Source: Streptomyces triticagri (GTDB taxonomy: Bacteria; Actinomycetota; Actinomycetes; Streptomycetales; Streptomycetaceae). Taken from it: 50,880 nucleotides of DNA. Under the pieces are notes generated by a model. That model had not been told where the DNA came from. It was given only the letters and a program-made list of their open reading frames with translations, and searched no databases. The DNA lies in assembly GCF_003429565.1 (NCBI RefSeq), contig NZ_QUAK01000062.1, positions 8,150 to 59,029 of the forward strand, given 5' to 3'. Positions 26,510-35,745 of this stretch are shown piece after piece. Positions within the stretch are counted from its first letter, which is position 1, and every line of letters starts with the position of its first letter. Made by a program: the position numbers and the translations under genes.

Positions 26510-27520
26510 ATGACCAGCGAACGGGACGGCGAACCGGACGGCGAACGGGACGGTGGGCGGGCCGAGCGGGCCGAGGACACGGGCGGCTCCGGGGCGTCGG
26601 ATTCCGGCGAGAGCGTCTTCACCGTCCTTGTCGCCGCGGCCGCCAACTTCGGCATCGCCGCGGCGAAGGCCGTCGCCGGCCTGGTCAGCGGCTCCAGCGC
26701 GATGCTCTCCGAGGCCGCCCACTCGGTGGCCGACACGGTCACCGAACTGATGCTGCTCGTCGCACTCAAGCGCAGCGAACGGCCCGCGGACGACGAGCAT
26801 CCGCTCGGCTACGGACCCGCGCGCTACATCTGGGCGCTGCTCGCCTCCGTCGCCACCTTCGTGGGCGGCGGTGTCTTCGCCGTGTACGACGGCATCCACA
26901 CCCTCACGCACGGCGAGGAGATGGGCAGCCCGGTCCTGTCGTACGTGGTGCTCGCGATCGCCTTCCTCCTGGAGGGCTTCTCGCTGCGCACCGGGCTCCG
27001 GCAGGCCACCGGGGAGGCGGAGCGGCACGGTGTGCGCTTCGGCCGGTATCTGCGCCACACCCCGGACACCGCGGTCAAGGCCGTGGTCATGGAGGACTCC
27101 GCCGCGCTGACCGGCCTGCTGCTCGCCGCGGGCGGGCTGCTCGCCACCCAGCTCACCGGGTCGAGCGTCTGGGACGGCGTCGCCTCGCTCCTGATCGGCC
27201 TGCTGCTCGTGTACGTGGCATGGGTGCTCGGCAGGTCCAACGCCCAGTATCTGGTGGGCCGGCCGATGTCGGCACGGGCGCGGGACGGGGTGCGCGAGGA
27301 GCTCCTCGGCGTCGAGCACGTGGTGGCCGTACTGGATCTGGTGACGCTGGTGCAGGGGCCGGCCGAGGTGATGATCGCCGCCAAGGTCGACTTCCGTGAC
27401 CTGTCCAGTGCGGCGCAGGTGGAGGCGGCCTGCGAGGAGGCGGAGCGGCGGCTGCGGGCGCGGTATCCGGAGATCCGGCGGGTGTATCTGGATCCGACGC
27501 CGGGGCGGTCGGGCGGCTGA
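26510..27520 (+). CDS. Cation diffusion facilitator family transporter
   Basis: A 336-residue membrane protein. The first 36 residues are Glu/Asp/Gly/Arg-rich (DGEPDGERDGGRAERAED), then transmembrane spans begin at FTVLVAAAANFGIAAAKAVAG. CDF motifs are SGSSAMLSEAAHSVADTVTE (metal-site His and Asp) and EHPLGYGPARYIWAL; the second metal site reads VMEDSAALTG. The C-terminal cytoplasmic domain follows (VVAVLDLVTLVQGPAEVMIAAKV). It probably exports Zn2+, Fe2+ or another divalent ion in exchange for protons. ATG 26510 has no strong ribosome site. It stands alone. Confidence 0.88.
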   Translation: MTSERDGEPDGERDGGRAERAEDTGGSGASDSGESVFTVLVAAAANFGIAAAKAVAGLVSGSSAMLSEAAHSVADTVTELMLLVALKRSERPADDEHPLGYGPARYIWALLASVATFVGGGVFAVYDGIHTLTHGEEMGSPVLSYVVLAIAFLLEGFSLRTGLRQATGEAERHGVRFGRYLRHTPDTAVKAVVMEDSAALTGLLLAAGGLLATQLTGSSVWDGVASLLIGLLLVYVAWVLGRSNAQYLVGRPMSARARDGVREELLGVEHVVAVLDLVTLVQGPAEVMIAAKVDFRDLSSAAQVEAACEEAERRLRARYPEIRRVYLDPTPGRSGG

Positions 27521-27552
27521 CCTCCCGGCCCCGGCGGGCGGTGTCGCTTCGG

Positions 27553-28341
27553 CTACGCGGCTGCGTCCAGGCCGGCCGCGTCCAGCAGGTACGCCGTCAT
27601 CGGGTCGTAGTGCCGGGGGCTGGTGACGTGGTCGTCGAGCGGGACGGTGACCTGCAGGGTGCCCTCGGCCTCCGCGATGAAGAGCGCCGGGTCGTTGCAG
27701 TCCGCGTACCCCACCGAGTCCAGGCCGCGCTGACCGGCCCGGCCGGCCCAGCCGTGGTCGGCGACGACCAGGTCGGGCACCGGGCGGCCCTCGCGCTCCA
27801 GGCCGTCGAGGATCGCGTTCATCGGCTCGGGGGAATGGGTGTGCCAGAGCGTCGCGCCGCGTTCGAGTACCGCCACGTCGGCGAACTGGAAGACATAGCC
27901 CTCGTCCGCGGTGAGGCCCTCGGGGATCACCACGATCTCGCAGCCCGCCCTGCGCAGCGCGGCCGCCGTCGCCCGGTGCACGTCGAGCAGCCCGCCCGGG
28001 TGACCGGTCGCGAACAGCACCCGCTGCCGGCTCGCGGCCGCCTTGCGCAGCCGCGCGGCCAGCCGGTCCAGGGCGTCGACGGTCAGCTCCGGGTCGATGG
28101 TGTCCTGCCCGAAGCGGTACTCCGGGTCGTCGTTGACGCCGCAGCGCTCGGCCATCACCGCGAGCACGTCCTGCTCGTCGGTCCAGCGGTCGCCGAGCTC
28201 GAGTCCCAGCCAGTAGTGCCGGTCGCCGTTGGCGAGCTTGCGGTAGTGGGAGAGGTTGTTGTCGCGCGGGGTGGCGACGTCTCCGGCGATACGGGTGCGG
28301 ACGAGGTGGTCGACCAGGGCGACCCGACTGGGTATCGGCAT
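27553..28341 (-). CDS. Phosphatase-like protein (actinobacterial family)
   Basis: A 262-residue soluble protein starting at ATG 28341 (MPIPSRVALVDHLVRTRIAGDV). It carries NNLSHYRKLANGDRHYWLGLELGD, LFATGHPGGLLDVH, PVDLVVADHGWAGRAGQRG-like and YADCNDPALFIAEAEG segments. The conserved His/Asp-rich loops match, as I recall, the actinobacterial Phosphatase family (PF15698). The DHGWAG and GHPGG loops look like an active site. The substrate is unknown. It converges on the cation transporter gene with a 32-bp gap. Confidence 0.65.
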   Translation of the reverse strand: MPIPSRVALVDHLVRTRIAGDVATPRDNNLSHYRKLANGDRHYWLGLELGDRWTDEQDVLAVMAERCGVNDDPEYRFGQDTIDPELTVDALDRLAARLRKAAASRQRVLFATGHPGGLLDVHRATAAALRRAGCEIVVIPEGLTADEGYVFQFADVAVLERGATLWHTHSPEPMNAILDGLEREGRPVPDLVVADHGWAGRAGQRGLDSVGYADCNDPALFIAEAEGTLQVTVPLDDHVTSPRHYDPMTAYLLDAAGLDAAA

Positions 28342-28478
28342 GCCCCCATTGTGCCGTCGCTCGGGCCGCTCGGGGGAACGGGTTCCGAGGGGCGGACAGG
28401 CCCGGGCGGAGCGGATGTCTCCGCTTCTGGCCGGGGTCGGGCCCGCCCAGGGGGGGCGGGGCTCGGGTGGTCCGGCCG

Positions 28479-30152
28479 TCAAGTCGGGCCCGCCGCTGCG
28501 CGGGCGCGGAGGGCGAGCCACAGGTCGAAGCGGTCGTCGCCGTCGTCGAGGCGGCGGCCGGTGAGGCGGGCGGCCTTGTCGAGGCGGTTGCGAACGGTGT
28601 GCCGGTGCAGGCCCAGGCGGCGGGCCGTCTCGTCCCAGGAGCTTCCGCAGTCCAGCCAGGTGGCGAGGGTACGGGTCAGGGCGCCCGACGGGTCCGCGGC
28701 GTCCAGCGGGCCGAGCACGGAGTCCGCGTACCCGGCGAGGGCCGGCCGGTCCCCGAGGCCGAGCAGCAGGCCGCTGGACCGCGTCCGCCGGGCCCGTACC
28801 GGATGCCCGGCGTCCCGGCTCAGCTCCACCAGACCGGCCGCCTCGCGCAGCGACACCCGGGCGGCCTCCGGCGGCACTGCCGAGCCGATGCCCGCGGGGC
28901 GGCCGGGCGCGAAGTGGGCGAGTACGGCGTCGAGGTCGAGTTCCGCACCGACCAGCGCCTCCACCAGCGTGCCCCGGGCCCGGGTGAGGCCGCCGGGCAC
29001 GGCGAGGGCGAGATCGGCGGCGAGTTCCATGGCGGCCGGGTCCCCGGCGTCCGCCGGTGGGTTCACCGACACCACCACGCCGCGCACCGCGGCCGACGCC
29101 AGGCCGGCCACCGCCAGTACGTCACCGGCCTGCTCCGCGCTGACGTCCTCGGCGAGCAGGCGACCGAGCAGTGTCGCCCGGCGGCGGCGCTCCGGCTCTC
29201 CGGCCAGATGCCGGCGCTCCAGCTCGAGCGAGAGCAGCGAGACGAGCCCCGGCACAAGGAGCCGGTCGTCGGACCCCGGCGTACCGGCGAGCAACAGCAT
29301 CCCGCGCAGCCGCCGCGCCCCGAGCGGCTGTACCTCGAGCCCCGGCGCCGCGGCACTGGACCGCAGCCCGCCTGTCGCGACCCGCCGCAACAGATCGCGC
29401 CCGGCCACCGCGGGGTCATCGCCGGTGAGGGGACTCCCGCCACTCGGAGCCTGATCCCCTCCGGCGGAGGCATCGGGCCGGCCGACGTCCGCCGGGCCCG
29501 CGGCCGTACGCGGACTGTCGGCGTCACCCGGCGGAGGCTCACCGCGGCCGCCACCCTCCGGCTCCGGCCAGGTGCCGTCCCCCACCTCCCGCGGCCCGCT
29601 GCCGTCCGCCGCCAGGACGCGGCCGAGGGGGTCCGTGACGTAGGCGCGGATGCCGGTTGCCGCTGTCCATGCGTCCAGGGTCGGGGCCAGGCCCCGACCT
29701 GAGGCGGCGGCCGCGGTGAGGCCCCGCTGGGTGGCGAACGCCCGTTCAACGGCGGCCCGTTGCTCCGCCGCCTGCGCCGCGAACACCGCCTTGGTCACCG
29801 CGATGAACGGCACCTGCGCCCCGACCGTGAGGAGCGGAAGCCCGGCCTCCGTCGCCGCGTCGATCAACGGAGCGGGTGCTTCCTGGTACGGCAGATCGCC
29901 GCCGAGCCCGAGCGCAAGCGCGTGCGCACCGCCCGCGGCCACATCGTCCACGTACGCCCGGCAGGCGGCCGGCTCCATCGGGAGCAGCAGCCCGATCGTC
30001 ATCAGCAGCTCCCCGCCCTGCAGCCAGGCGCCGGGCCGCACCAGCTCCGAGGCGTGCGCGGCGAGCACCGGGCGGTCGAGGTGCCGGCGCCCCGTGACGG
30101 TGGAGAGATGCAGGTCCGGGAGGTCGACCAGGTCGGAGAGGAGCAGGGGCAT
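28479..30152 (-). CDS. PucR-family transcriptional regulator
   Basis: A 557-residue regulator. The N-terminal PucR domain (residues about 1-125) begins MPLLLSDLVDLPDLHLSTVTG. A middle region holds a disordered Gly/Pro/Asp-rich stretch (about 195-255). The C-terminus is the HTH_30 domain: TLATWLDCGSSWDETARRLGLHRHTVRNRLDKAARLTG. ATG 30152 fits the family start; ATG 30182 is possible. It is divergent from the amidohydrolase gene, 210 bp away. This family usually activates nitrogen-compound catabolism (purines, GABA, polyamines), so control of the neighbouring arginine-type enzymes is likely. Confidence 0.88.
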   Translation of the reverse strand: MPLLLSDLVDLPDLHLSTVTGRRHLDRPVLAAHASELVRPGAWLQGGELLMTIGLLLPMEPAACRAYVDDVAAGGAHALALGLGGDLPYQEAPAPLIDAATEAGLPLLTVGAQVPFIAVTKAVFAAQAAEQRAAVERAFATQRGLTAAAASGRGLAPTLDAWTAATGIRAYVTDPLGRVLAADGSGPREVGDGTWPEPEGGGRGEPPPGDADSPRTAAGPADVGRPDASAGGDQAPSGGSPLTGDDPAVAGRDLLRRVATGGLRSSAAAPGLEVQPLGARRLRGMLLLAGTPGSDDRLLVPGLVSLLSLELERRHLAGEPERRRRATLLGRLLAEDVSAEQAGDVLAVAGLASAAVRGVVVSVNPPADAGDPAAMELAADLALAVPGGLTRARGTLVEALVGAELDLDAVLAHFAPGRPAGIGSAVPPEAARVSLREAAGLVELSRDAGHPVRARRTRSSGLLLGLGDRPALAGYADSVLGPLDAADPSGALTRTLATWLDCGSSWDETARRLGLHRHTVRNRLDKAARLTGRRLDDGDDRFDLWLALRARAAAGPT

Positions 30153-30362
30153 GGGTCCAGTGTCGCCCAGCGGAATGGACATGGTGTCCAGGAGGAGGGA
30201 GAGGATTCGCCCGGCGGGCCATCGGGGCTGGTCGCGGACCGCGCTAGCTTCGAGTGGTGGCCCAGGCGTACACCCCGCGTCCGCGCACCCGCAGCCGAAC
30301 CGGGGCCGGTCCCGCCCGAGGCCGCCCGGCAGTGCTCGACGAGGCGGGAGACAGTGGAACGT

Positions 30363-31184
30363 ATGACGACCGTGGCCTGTGCGCAGCTCGAATTGGCGGT
30401 CGGTGACGCGGCCGGGAATCGCGCCGCAGCTGAGGAGGCCGTGGCCGAAGCCGCGGCGGCCGGCGCCCAGGTCGTCGTGCTGCCCGAGCTGGCCAACAGC
30501 GGTTACGTCTTCGCCGACGCCGCCGAGGCCGCGGCCCTCGCCGAGCCCGTCGACGGTCCCGCTGTCACCGCCTGGTCCGCCGCCGCCCGCCGGCACGGCG
30601 TGACCCTGGTCGCGGGCCTGTGCGAGCGCGACGCGGACGGCCGGGTCCGCAACTCGGCGGTCCTGATCGACCCCTCGGGCGAGCTCCGCGCCCGCTACCG
30701 CAAGGCTCATCTCTTCGGCACCGAGGCCGAGTTCTTCGTCCCCGGTGACGAGCGGCCGCCGGTCGTCGAGGTCCCGTCCGTCGGCCGGATCGGCGTCATG
30801 GTCTGCTACGACCTGGAGTTCCCCGAGTGGGTACGGCTCGCCGCCCTCGCCGGCACCGAGCTGCTGTGCGCGCCGGTCAACTGGCCGCGTTTCCCGCGCC
30901 CCGACGGCGAGCGCCCCGGCGAGGTCGTACGCGTCCAGGCCGACGCCGCGGTCAACCGTCTCTACGTCGCCGCCTGCGACCGGGCCGGCGAGGAGCGCGG
31001 CACGGCCTGGACCGGCGGCTCCGTGATCGTCGACCCGGACGGCTTCCCGCTCGCCGGCCACCGCCCGACCGAGGGCCCCACCCTGCTGCTCGCCGAGTGC
31101 GATCCGGCCCGGGCCCGTGACAAGCGGCTCGGCGACCACAACGACGTGTTCGGCGACCGGCGCCCCGAGCTGTACGAGCCCTGA
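30363..31184 (+). CDS. Nitrilase-superfamily amidohydrolase
   Basis: A 273-residue carbon-nitrogen hydrolase. The catalytic triad is visible: Glu in [12 protein letters not shown], Lys in RYRKAHLFG, and Cys in [11 protein letters not shown]. It ends [24 protein letters not shown] 30363 is preferred; GTG 30354, three codons earlier, has GGGAG before it. It belongs near the N-carbamoylputrescine/omega-amidase branches. With a ureohydrolase downstream and a PucR regulator upstream, I propose 4-guanidinobutyramide or a related omega-amide as substrate, which is inference. Confidence 0.88.
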   Translation: MTTVACAQLELAVGDAAGNRAAAEEAVAEAAAAGAQVVVLPELANSGYVFADAAEAAALAEPVDGPAVTAWSAAARRHGVTLVAGLCERDADGRVRNSAVLIDPSGELRARYRKAHLFGTEAEFFVPGDERPPVVEVPSVGRIGVMVCYDLEFPEWVRLAALAGTELLCAPVNWPRFPRPDGERPGEVVRVQADAAVNRLYVAACDRAGEERGTAWTGGSVIVDPDGFPLAGHRPTEGPTLLLAECDPARARDKRLGDHNDVFGDRRPELYEP

Positions 31185-31232
31185 CCGCCAGGACCGACCT
31201 GACCGTAGGACCGACCTGACCGCAGGACCGAC
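31181..31232 (+). repeat. Three tandem repeats of about 17 bp spanning a stop codon
   Basis: CTGACCGTAGGACCGAC is repeated at 31199-31215 and 31216-31232 (one base different). An 18-bp version at 31181-31198 contains the TGA stop of the amidohydrolase. The third copy ends 31 bp before the next gene. Confidence 0.85.
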
Positions 31233-31263
31233 CCCTGTCCCTTCCGCTGTGAAAGGCCCCCGC

Positions 31264-32238
31264 ATGACCAGCCACACCCCGTCCACGCCCCGCGGCCCCG
31301 TCGACTCCTCCCGGATCCCGCGCTACGCGGGCCCCGCGACCTTCGCCCGGCTGCCCCGCCTGGACGAGGTCGGTGCGGCCGACGTCGCCGTGGTCGGTGT
31401 GCCCTTCGACACCGGTGTCTCCTACCGGCCCGGCGCCCGCTTCGGCGGCAATGCGATACGGGAGGCCTCGCGGCTGCTCCGCCCGTACAACCCGGCGCAG
31501 GACGCCTCGCCGTTCGCCCTCGCGCAGGTCGCGGACGCCGGTGACGTGGCGGCCAATCCGTTCGACATCAACGAGGCCGTGGAGACCGTCGAGGGTGCGG
31601 CGGACGACCTCCTGGCGACCGGCGCGCGGATGATGACGCTCGGCGGCGACCACACGATCGCGCTGCCGCTGCTGCGTTCCGTCGCGAAGCAGCACGGGCC
31701 GGTCGCGCTCCTTCACTTCGACGCCCATCTCGACACCTGGGACACCTACTTCGGCGCTGAGTACACGCACGGCACCCCGTTCCGCCGGGCCGTCGAGGAG
31801 GGCATCCTGGACACCTCCGCGCTCTCCCACGTCGGCACCCGGGGCCCGCTCTACGGCAAGAAGGACCTGGACGACGACGCCAAGATGGGCTTCGGCATCG
31901 TCACCTCCGCGGACGTGATGCGCCGCGGCGTGGACGAGATCACCGACCAGCTGCGGCAGCGCATCGGCGACCGCCCGCTGTACATCTCCATCGACATCGA
32001 TGTGCTCGACCCGGCCCACGCGCCCGGCACCGGCACCCCGGAGGCCGGCGGCCTCACGTCCCGCGAGCTCCTGGAGATCCTGCGCGGCCTCGCCTCCTGC
32101 CATCTCGTGTCCGCGGACCTCGTCGAGGTGGCACCGGCGTACGACCACGCCGAGATCACCTCGGTCGCGGCCTCCCACACGGCGTACGAACTGACCACGA
32201 TCATGGCCCGGCAGATCGCGGCGGGGCGCGAGGCCTGA
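31264..32238 (+). CDS. speB: Agmatinase / guanidinobutyrase-like ureohydrolase
   Basis: A 324-residue arginase-fold enzyme releasing urea from a guanidino compound. The dinuclear Mn2+ motifs are complete: [16 protein letters not shown] and [22 protein letters not shown] 31264 follows GAAAGG. It is usually annotated agmatinase (agmatine to putrescine). In this gene group a 4-guanidinobutyrate substrate (to GABA) is equally plausible, and sequence alone does not decide. It lies 79 bp after the amidohydrolase in the same direction, probably one transcript. Confidence 0.9.
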   Translation: MTSHTPSTPRGPVDSSRIPRYAGPATFARLPRLDEVGAADVAVVGVPFDTGVSYRPGARFGGNAIREASRLLRPYNPAQDASPFALAQVADAGDVAANPFDINEAVETVEGAADDLLATGARMMTLGGDHTIALPLLRSVAKQHGPVALLHFDAHLDTWDTYFGAEYTHGTPFRRAVEEGILDTSALSHVGTRGPLYGKKDLDDDAKMGFGIVTSADVMRRGVDEITDQLRQRIGDRPLYISIDIDVLDPAHAPGTGTPEAGGLTSRELLEILRGLASCHLVSADLVEVAPAYDHAEITSVAASHTAYELTTIMARQIAAGREA

Positions 32239-32838
32239 CCGGTGGTCAGGGGGGCCGGGGTGGGCGCCGCCCACGACCTGCTTCGCTGACATCGCCCGGC
32301 ATCCACACGTGACGGCGCCACCGAGCCGGGCCTCGCCCCGGCCGGCCGCGCCCCGGTGTCGGCGGCCGCCTGGAACCGGGGCAAGCCGCGCCGAGCGGGG
32401 CGCCGAGTGCTGTCGGTACGTGTTCGTGTCTTCCGGCTGGGGCGGTCAGGGTCCGTGGCGGGTCCGTCCGATCTCGGTTTCGGTGGTGGCGGTCCGGAAG
32501 CGGGCCGGGCCGTCGGGCAGGTGCTCGTGCGCTCGGACCGGGGCGGCCCAGGTTCCCGGGCGCTGGGGTATGGCCGCGGAGTTCTGCGTGGCATCCGGCA
32601 CGCTGTCCCTGCCCCCGGCCGACAGCTCATGCACGGTTCAGTGCGCGGACTCAGTGCGTGGACTCAGTGCGTGGACTCCGGCTGGGGGACCTCAGAGCCC
32701 GCACCGCGCAGCGCTCCGCCCCGCCTCGCGCCCCGTCGTCCGGCGCGGACACACTGGGTGCTGTGCAGCGGTGGGCCGCGACCGTACCGCTGAGCAGAAC
32801 CGACCCGACCCGACCCGACCCGCCGGAAAGAGACCCCC
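32239..32838. other. 600-bp gap before the TPP enzyme gene
   Basis: Several frames cross this gap in both directions, but none has a motif, a ribosome site or credible composition, so I call no gene. It holds three tandem 13-bp units at 32641-32679 (GTGCGTGGACTCA type) and four CGACC units at 32801-32820, just before the ribosome site GGAAAGAG of the next gene. A regulatory leader or the decayed remains of a gene are both possible. Confidence 0.4.
32641..32679 (+). repeat. Three tandem 13-bp repeats
   Basis: GTGCGCGGACTCA, GTGCGTGGACTCA and GTGCGTGGACTCC lie head to tail with one change each. They sit 160 bp upstream of the TPP enzyme start in otherwise unassigned sequence. Confidence 0.85.
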
Positions 32839-34563
32839 GTGACCCACGACCACGACCTGGAGCTGCGTCCGACCCCGCGCCAGACGGCCGCCGCCCTGGA
32901 CCCGGAGCCGGGGCGCACCGGCGGTGACCTGGTCGTCGAGACCCTGTACGGGCTCGGTGCGACGACCGTCTTCGGTCTGCCGGGGCAGCACGCGCTCGGC
33001 CTGTTCGACGCCGTGCGCCGCAGCAACCTGCACTACGTCGGTCTGCGCGTCGAGAACAACGCGGGCTTCGCCGCCGACGCGTACGGACGGATCACGGGCG
33101 AGGCGGCCCCGCTGCTGGTGTCGACCGGTCCCGGCGCCCTCACCGCGCTGCCCGCGCTCCAGGAGGCCGCCGCGGCCAGCGCGCCCGTCCTGGCGATCGC
33201 GAGCCAGGTCCCGGTCGCCGGGCTCGGCGGCGGCCGGCACGGCCATCTGCACGAACTCCGCGACCAGCAGGCCTCGTTCCGCGATGTGGTCAAGTCCGTG
33301 CACACCGCGCGCACCCAGTCGCAGATCCCGTCCGCGATCGCCGCCGCCTGGGAGTCCGCGCTGACTGCACCGCACGGGCCGGTCTGGGTGGAGATCCCCG
33401 CGGACGTGCTGTCCGCCGAGACCCGGCTGCCCGGTGTCACGGCGATGGACGCGACACCCCACGAGGTCGTCCCGCGGCCGGAGTTGACGGCCGTCGCCGC
33501 ACACCTCCTCGCCGGCGCCGAACGCCCCGCGATCATCGCCGGAGGCGGAGTGATCCGCTCCGACGCCTCCGGCAAACTGCGGGCGCTCGCCGAGCAGCTC
33601 TCCGCGCCCGTCGCCACCACCTTCGGCGGCAAGGGCGCCTTCCCCTGGGAGCACCCGCTCTCGCTGCAGTCCTGGCTGGAGGACCGGCACCTCACCGACT
33701 TCCTGGAGGACGCGGACGTCCTGCTCGTCGTCGGCTCCGGTCTCGGCGAACTCTCCTCGAACTACCACACGTTCGCGCCCCGCGGCCGTCTGATCCAGAT
33801 CGAGGCCGACGCGGGCAAACTCGAGGCGAACCATCCGGCGCTCGGCATCCACGCCGACGCCCGCCTCGCGCTGACGGCCCTCCTGGAGACCCTCGACGAC
33901 CACCGGCCCGCCCCGTCCGTGGCCGACCCGTCCACGGCCACCCCGTCCCCGGCCGACCGGGTCCGTGACGTCCTGGCCCGGATCTGTACCCGTATCGACT
34001 CCCAGGACCTCGGCGCGGAGCAGCGCATCCTCGCCGCCGTGCGCGAGGCCCTGCCCGACCGGGCGCCCAGCTTCTGGGACATGACCATGCTGACCTACTG
34101 GGCGTGGTCCGCGTTCGACGCCCGCCGCCCCAACACCATGCACTCCGCGCAGGGCGCCGGCGGCCTCGGCTACGCCTTCCCCGCCGCGATCGGCGCGGCC
34201 GTCGCCGACCCCACAGGACCGGTGCTCGCCGTCTCCGGCGACGGCGGCGCCCTCTACTCGATCGCGGAGCTCGCCACGGCCCGCCAGCACGACCTGAACA
34301 TCACCTGGCTGATCGTCGACGACGGCGGCTACGGCATCCTGCGCGACTACCTCACCGACGCCTACGGCACCACCACCGGCACCGAACTCGCCCGCCCCGA
34401 CTTCGTCGCCCTGGCCACGTCCTTCGACGTGCCCGCCACCCTCACCACCCCCGACACCCTCGCCGCGGACCTGGCCAAGTCCCTTGCCGCGCCCGGCCCT
34501 TCGGTGGTCGTCCTGCCCGCGACGCTGCGGCTCTTCGCGCCGACGCACACCGGGGAGGGCTGA
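32839..34563 (+). CDS. Thiamine-diphosphate-dependent enzyme, acetolactate-synthase/2-keto acid decarboxylase type
   Basis: A 574-residue three-domain TPP enzyme. GTG 32839 follows GGAAAGAG. The Pyr domain has GLPGQHALGLFDA and the activating Glu in RVENNAGFAADAYGRITG. The central domain has PAIIAGGGVIRSDASG. The PP domain has SAQGAGGLGYAFPAAIGAA and the cofactor motif GDGGALYSIAELATA...LIVDDGGYGIL, where the usual Asn is Asp. It resembles acetolactate synthase but has no partner small subunit nearby. Next to a ureohydrolase, 2-ketoarginine decarboxylase (AruI-like) is my preferred reading. Confidence 0.82.
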   Translation: MTHDHDLELRPTPRQTAAALDPEPGRTGGDLVVETLYGLGATTVFGLPGQHALGLFDAVRRSNLHYVGLRVENNAGFAADAYGRITGEAAPLLVSTGPGALTALPALQEAAAASAPVLAIASQVPVAGLGGGRHGHLHELRDQQASFRDVVKSVHTARTQSQIPSAIAAAWESALTAPHGPVWVEIPADVLSAETRLPGVTAMDATPHEVVPRPELTAVAAHLLAGAERPAIIAGGGVIRSDASGKLRALAEQLSAPVATTFGGKGAFPWEHPLSLQSWLEDRHLTDFLEDADVLLVVGSGLGELSSNYHTFAPRGRLIQIEADAGKLEANHPALGIHADARLALTALLETLDDHRPAPSVADPSTATPSPADRVRDVLARICTRIDSQDLGAEQRILAAVREALPDRAPSFWDMTMLTYWAWSAFDARRPNTMHSAQGAGGLGYAFPAAIGAAVADPTGPVLAVSGDGGALYSIAELATARQHDLNITWLIVDDGGYGILRDYLTDAYGTTTGTELARPDFVALATSFDVPATLTTPDTLAADLAKSLAAPGPSVVVLPATLRLFAPTHTGEG

Positions 34564-34573
34564 GCGACCGGAC

Positions 34574-35731
34574 TCACAAGGCGGCCACCGCGGCGTCCCG
34601 CCGCCCCGCACGACGCTCCCCCTCAAGCGTCGGATAGTCCGTGTAGCCCTCCGCGCCGTGCGTGTACAGGTGCGCCATGTCGATCGGCGTCGCGAGCGGG
34701 TCGTGCACCGCGATCCGGGCCGGCAGATCGGGATGGGTGAGGAAGGCGCGCCCGTACGACACGAGGTCGGCGAGGCCCTCCGTGAGCACCCGCTCGCCCT
34801 GGGCCTGGCTGGTGGGCGCGTGGTTCTCGCCGACGTTGGCGATCAGCGTGCCGTGCCAGCGCGGGCGCAGGTCCGCGAGAGCCGGGTAGGCGTCGTTGTC
34901 GGTGAGGTGGAGGTAGGCGAGGCCGAGCGGATCGAGGGTGTCCACCAGTGCGCGGTACACCGGCCCCGGGTTGCGCTCGGCCATACCGAACTGCGGGTTG
35001 CCGGGCGAGAGCCTGAGCCCGAGCCGGTGCGCCCCGATGGCCTCGGCGACCGCGGTCACCAACTCGACGGCGAACAGGGTCCGTTCCCGCCCGTACGCGT
35101 CGCTGCGGAGGTTGGTGTTGTCGGCGAGGAACTGGTGGGTCAGATAGCTGTTGGCGCCGTGGATCTCCACGCCGTCGAAGCCGGCCCGCAGCGCGTTGCG
35201 CGCGGCGGCCACATGATCGTCGATCGCGGTCCGGATGTCGGCGGTCGTCATCTCGCGCGGCACGGGCGCCTCGGCCTTGCCGTCCTTCACGTGCACCGGG
35301 CTCGGTGTGGGGACGGCGGACGGGCCCGCCGGGACGTCCCCGAGCAGCCGCGAGCGCGGGTGCCCCTGGCGTCCGCCGTGCATGAGCTGCGCGTAGATCC
35401 GGCCGCCGCGTGCGTGCACGGCCTCGGTGACCGTCCGCCAGCCGGCGACATGCGCCTCGGTCTCCAGGCCCGGGATGCGCCAGCCGCTCTGGCCCCTGCG
35501 GTGCGGCCAGATGCCCTCACTGACCAGCAGCCCGGCGTCCGCGCGCTGCGCGTAGTACTCCGCGACGACCGGGAGCGGAGTCCCGTCCTCCGCGGCGCGG
35601 AACCGGGTCATGGGCGCCATGACGAGGCGGTTGGGGAGATCGAGGCCCCGGGCTGCGTACGGGGTGAGAAGCGGGGAGTGGGCCGTGTCCGTCGAGTGGC
35701 CCGTCTCCGTCGACTGCGCTGTGTTCGTCAT
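34574..35731 (-). CDS. Old Yellow Enzyme family NADH:flavin oxidoreductase (alkene reductase)
   Basis: A 385-residue FMN enzyme reducing electrophilic alkenes such as N-ethylmaleimide. It starts LLTPYAARGLDLPNRLVMAPMTRFRA and carries YAQLMHGGRQGHP. The catalytic region is GFDGVEIHGANSYLTHQFL with the usual His-x-x-Asn pair, then NLRSDAYG. The FMN phosphate site is in LADLVSYGRAFLTHPDLP. The first 20 residues are Thr/Ser-rich. ATG 35731 is close to the palindromic MerR site, so the mRNA leader must be short. It is divergent from merR and converges on the TPP enzyme gene. Confidence 0.93.
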   Translation of the reverse strand: MTNTAQSTETGHSTDTAHSPLLTPYAARGLDLPNRLVMAPMTRFRAAEDGTPLPVVAEYYAQRADAGLLVSEGIWPHRRGQSGWRIPGLETEAHVAGWRTVTEAVHARGGRIYAQLMHGGRQGHPRSRLLGDVPAGPSAVPTPSPVHVKDGKAEAPVPREMTTADIRTAIDDHVAAARNALRAGFDGVEIHGANSYLTHQFLADNTNLRSDAYGRERTLFAVELVTAVAEAIGAHRLGLRLSPGNPQFGMAERNPGPVYRALVDTLDPLGLAYLHLTDNDAYPALADLRPRWHGTLIANVGENHAPTSQAQGERVLTEGLADLVSYGRAFLTHPDLPARIAVHDPLATPIDMAHLYTHGAEGYTDYPTLEGERRAGRRDAAVAAL

Positions 35732-35745
35732 GCCGGAACCGTAAG

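Noticed and set aside
27533..27552. Terminator between the cation transporter and phosphatase genes
   Set aside because: The short GC-rich arms do not form a convincing stem in the 32-bp gap.
30353..30362. GTG 30354 as start of the amidohydrolase
   Set aside because: The GGGAG is only 3 nt before it, and ATG 30363 gives the usual N-terminus of the family. It remains possible.
32309..32842. Possible gene of 145-177 residues before the TPP enzyme
   Set aside because: No ribosome site, no recognisable motif, and the alternate frames overlap equally well. Tandem repeats explain the open frames.
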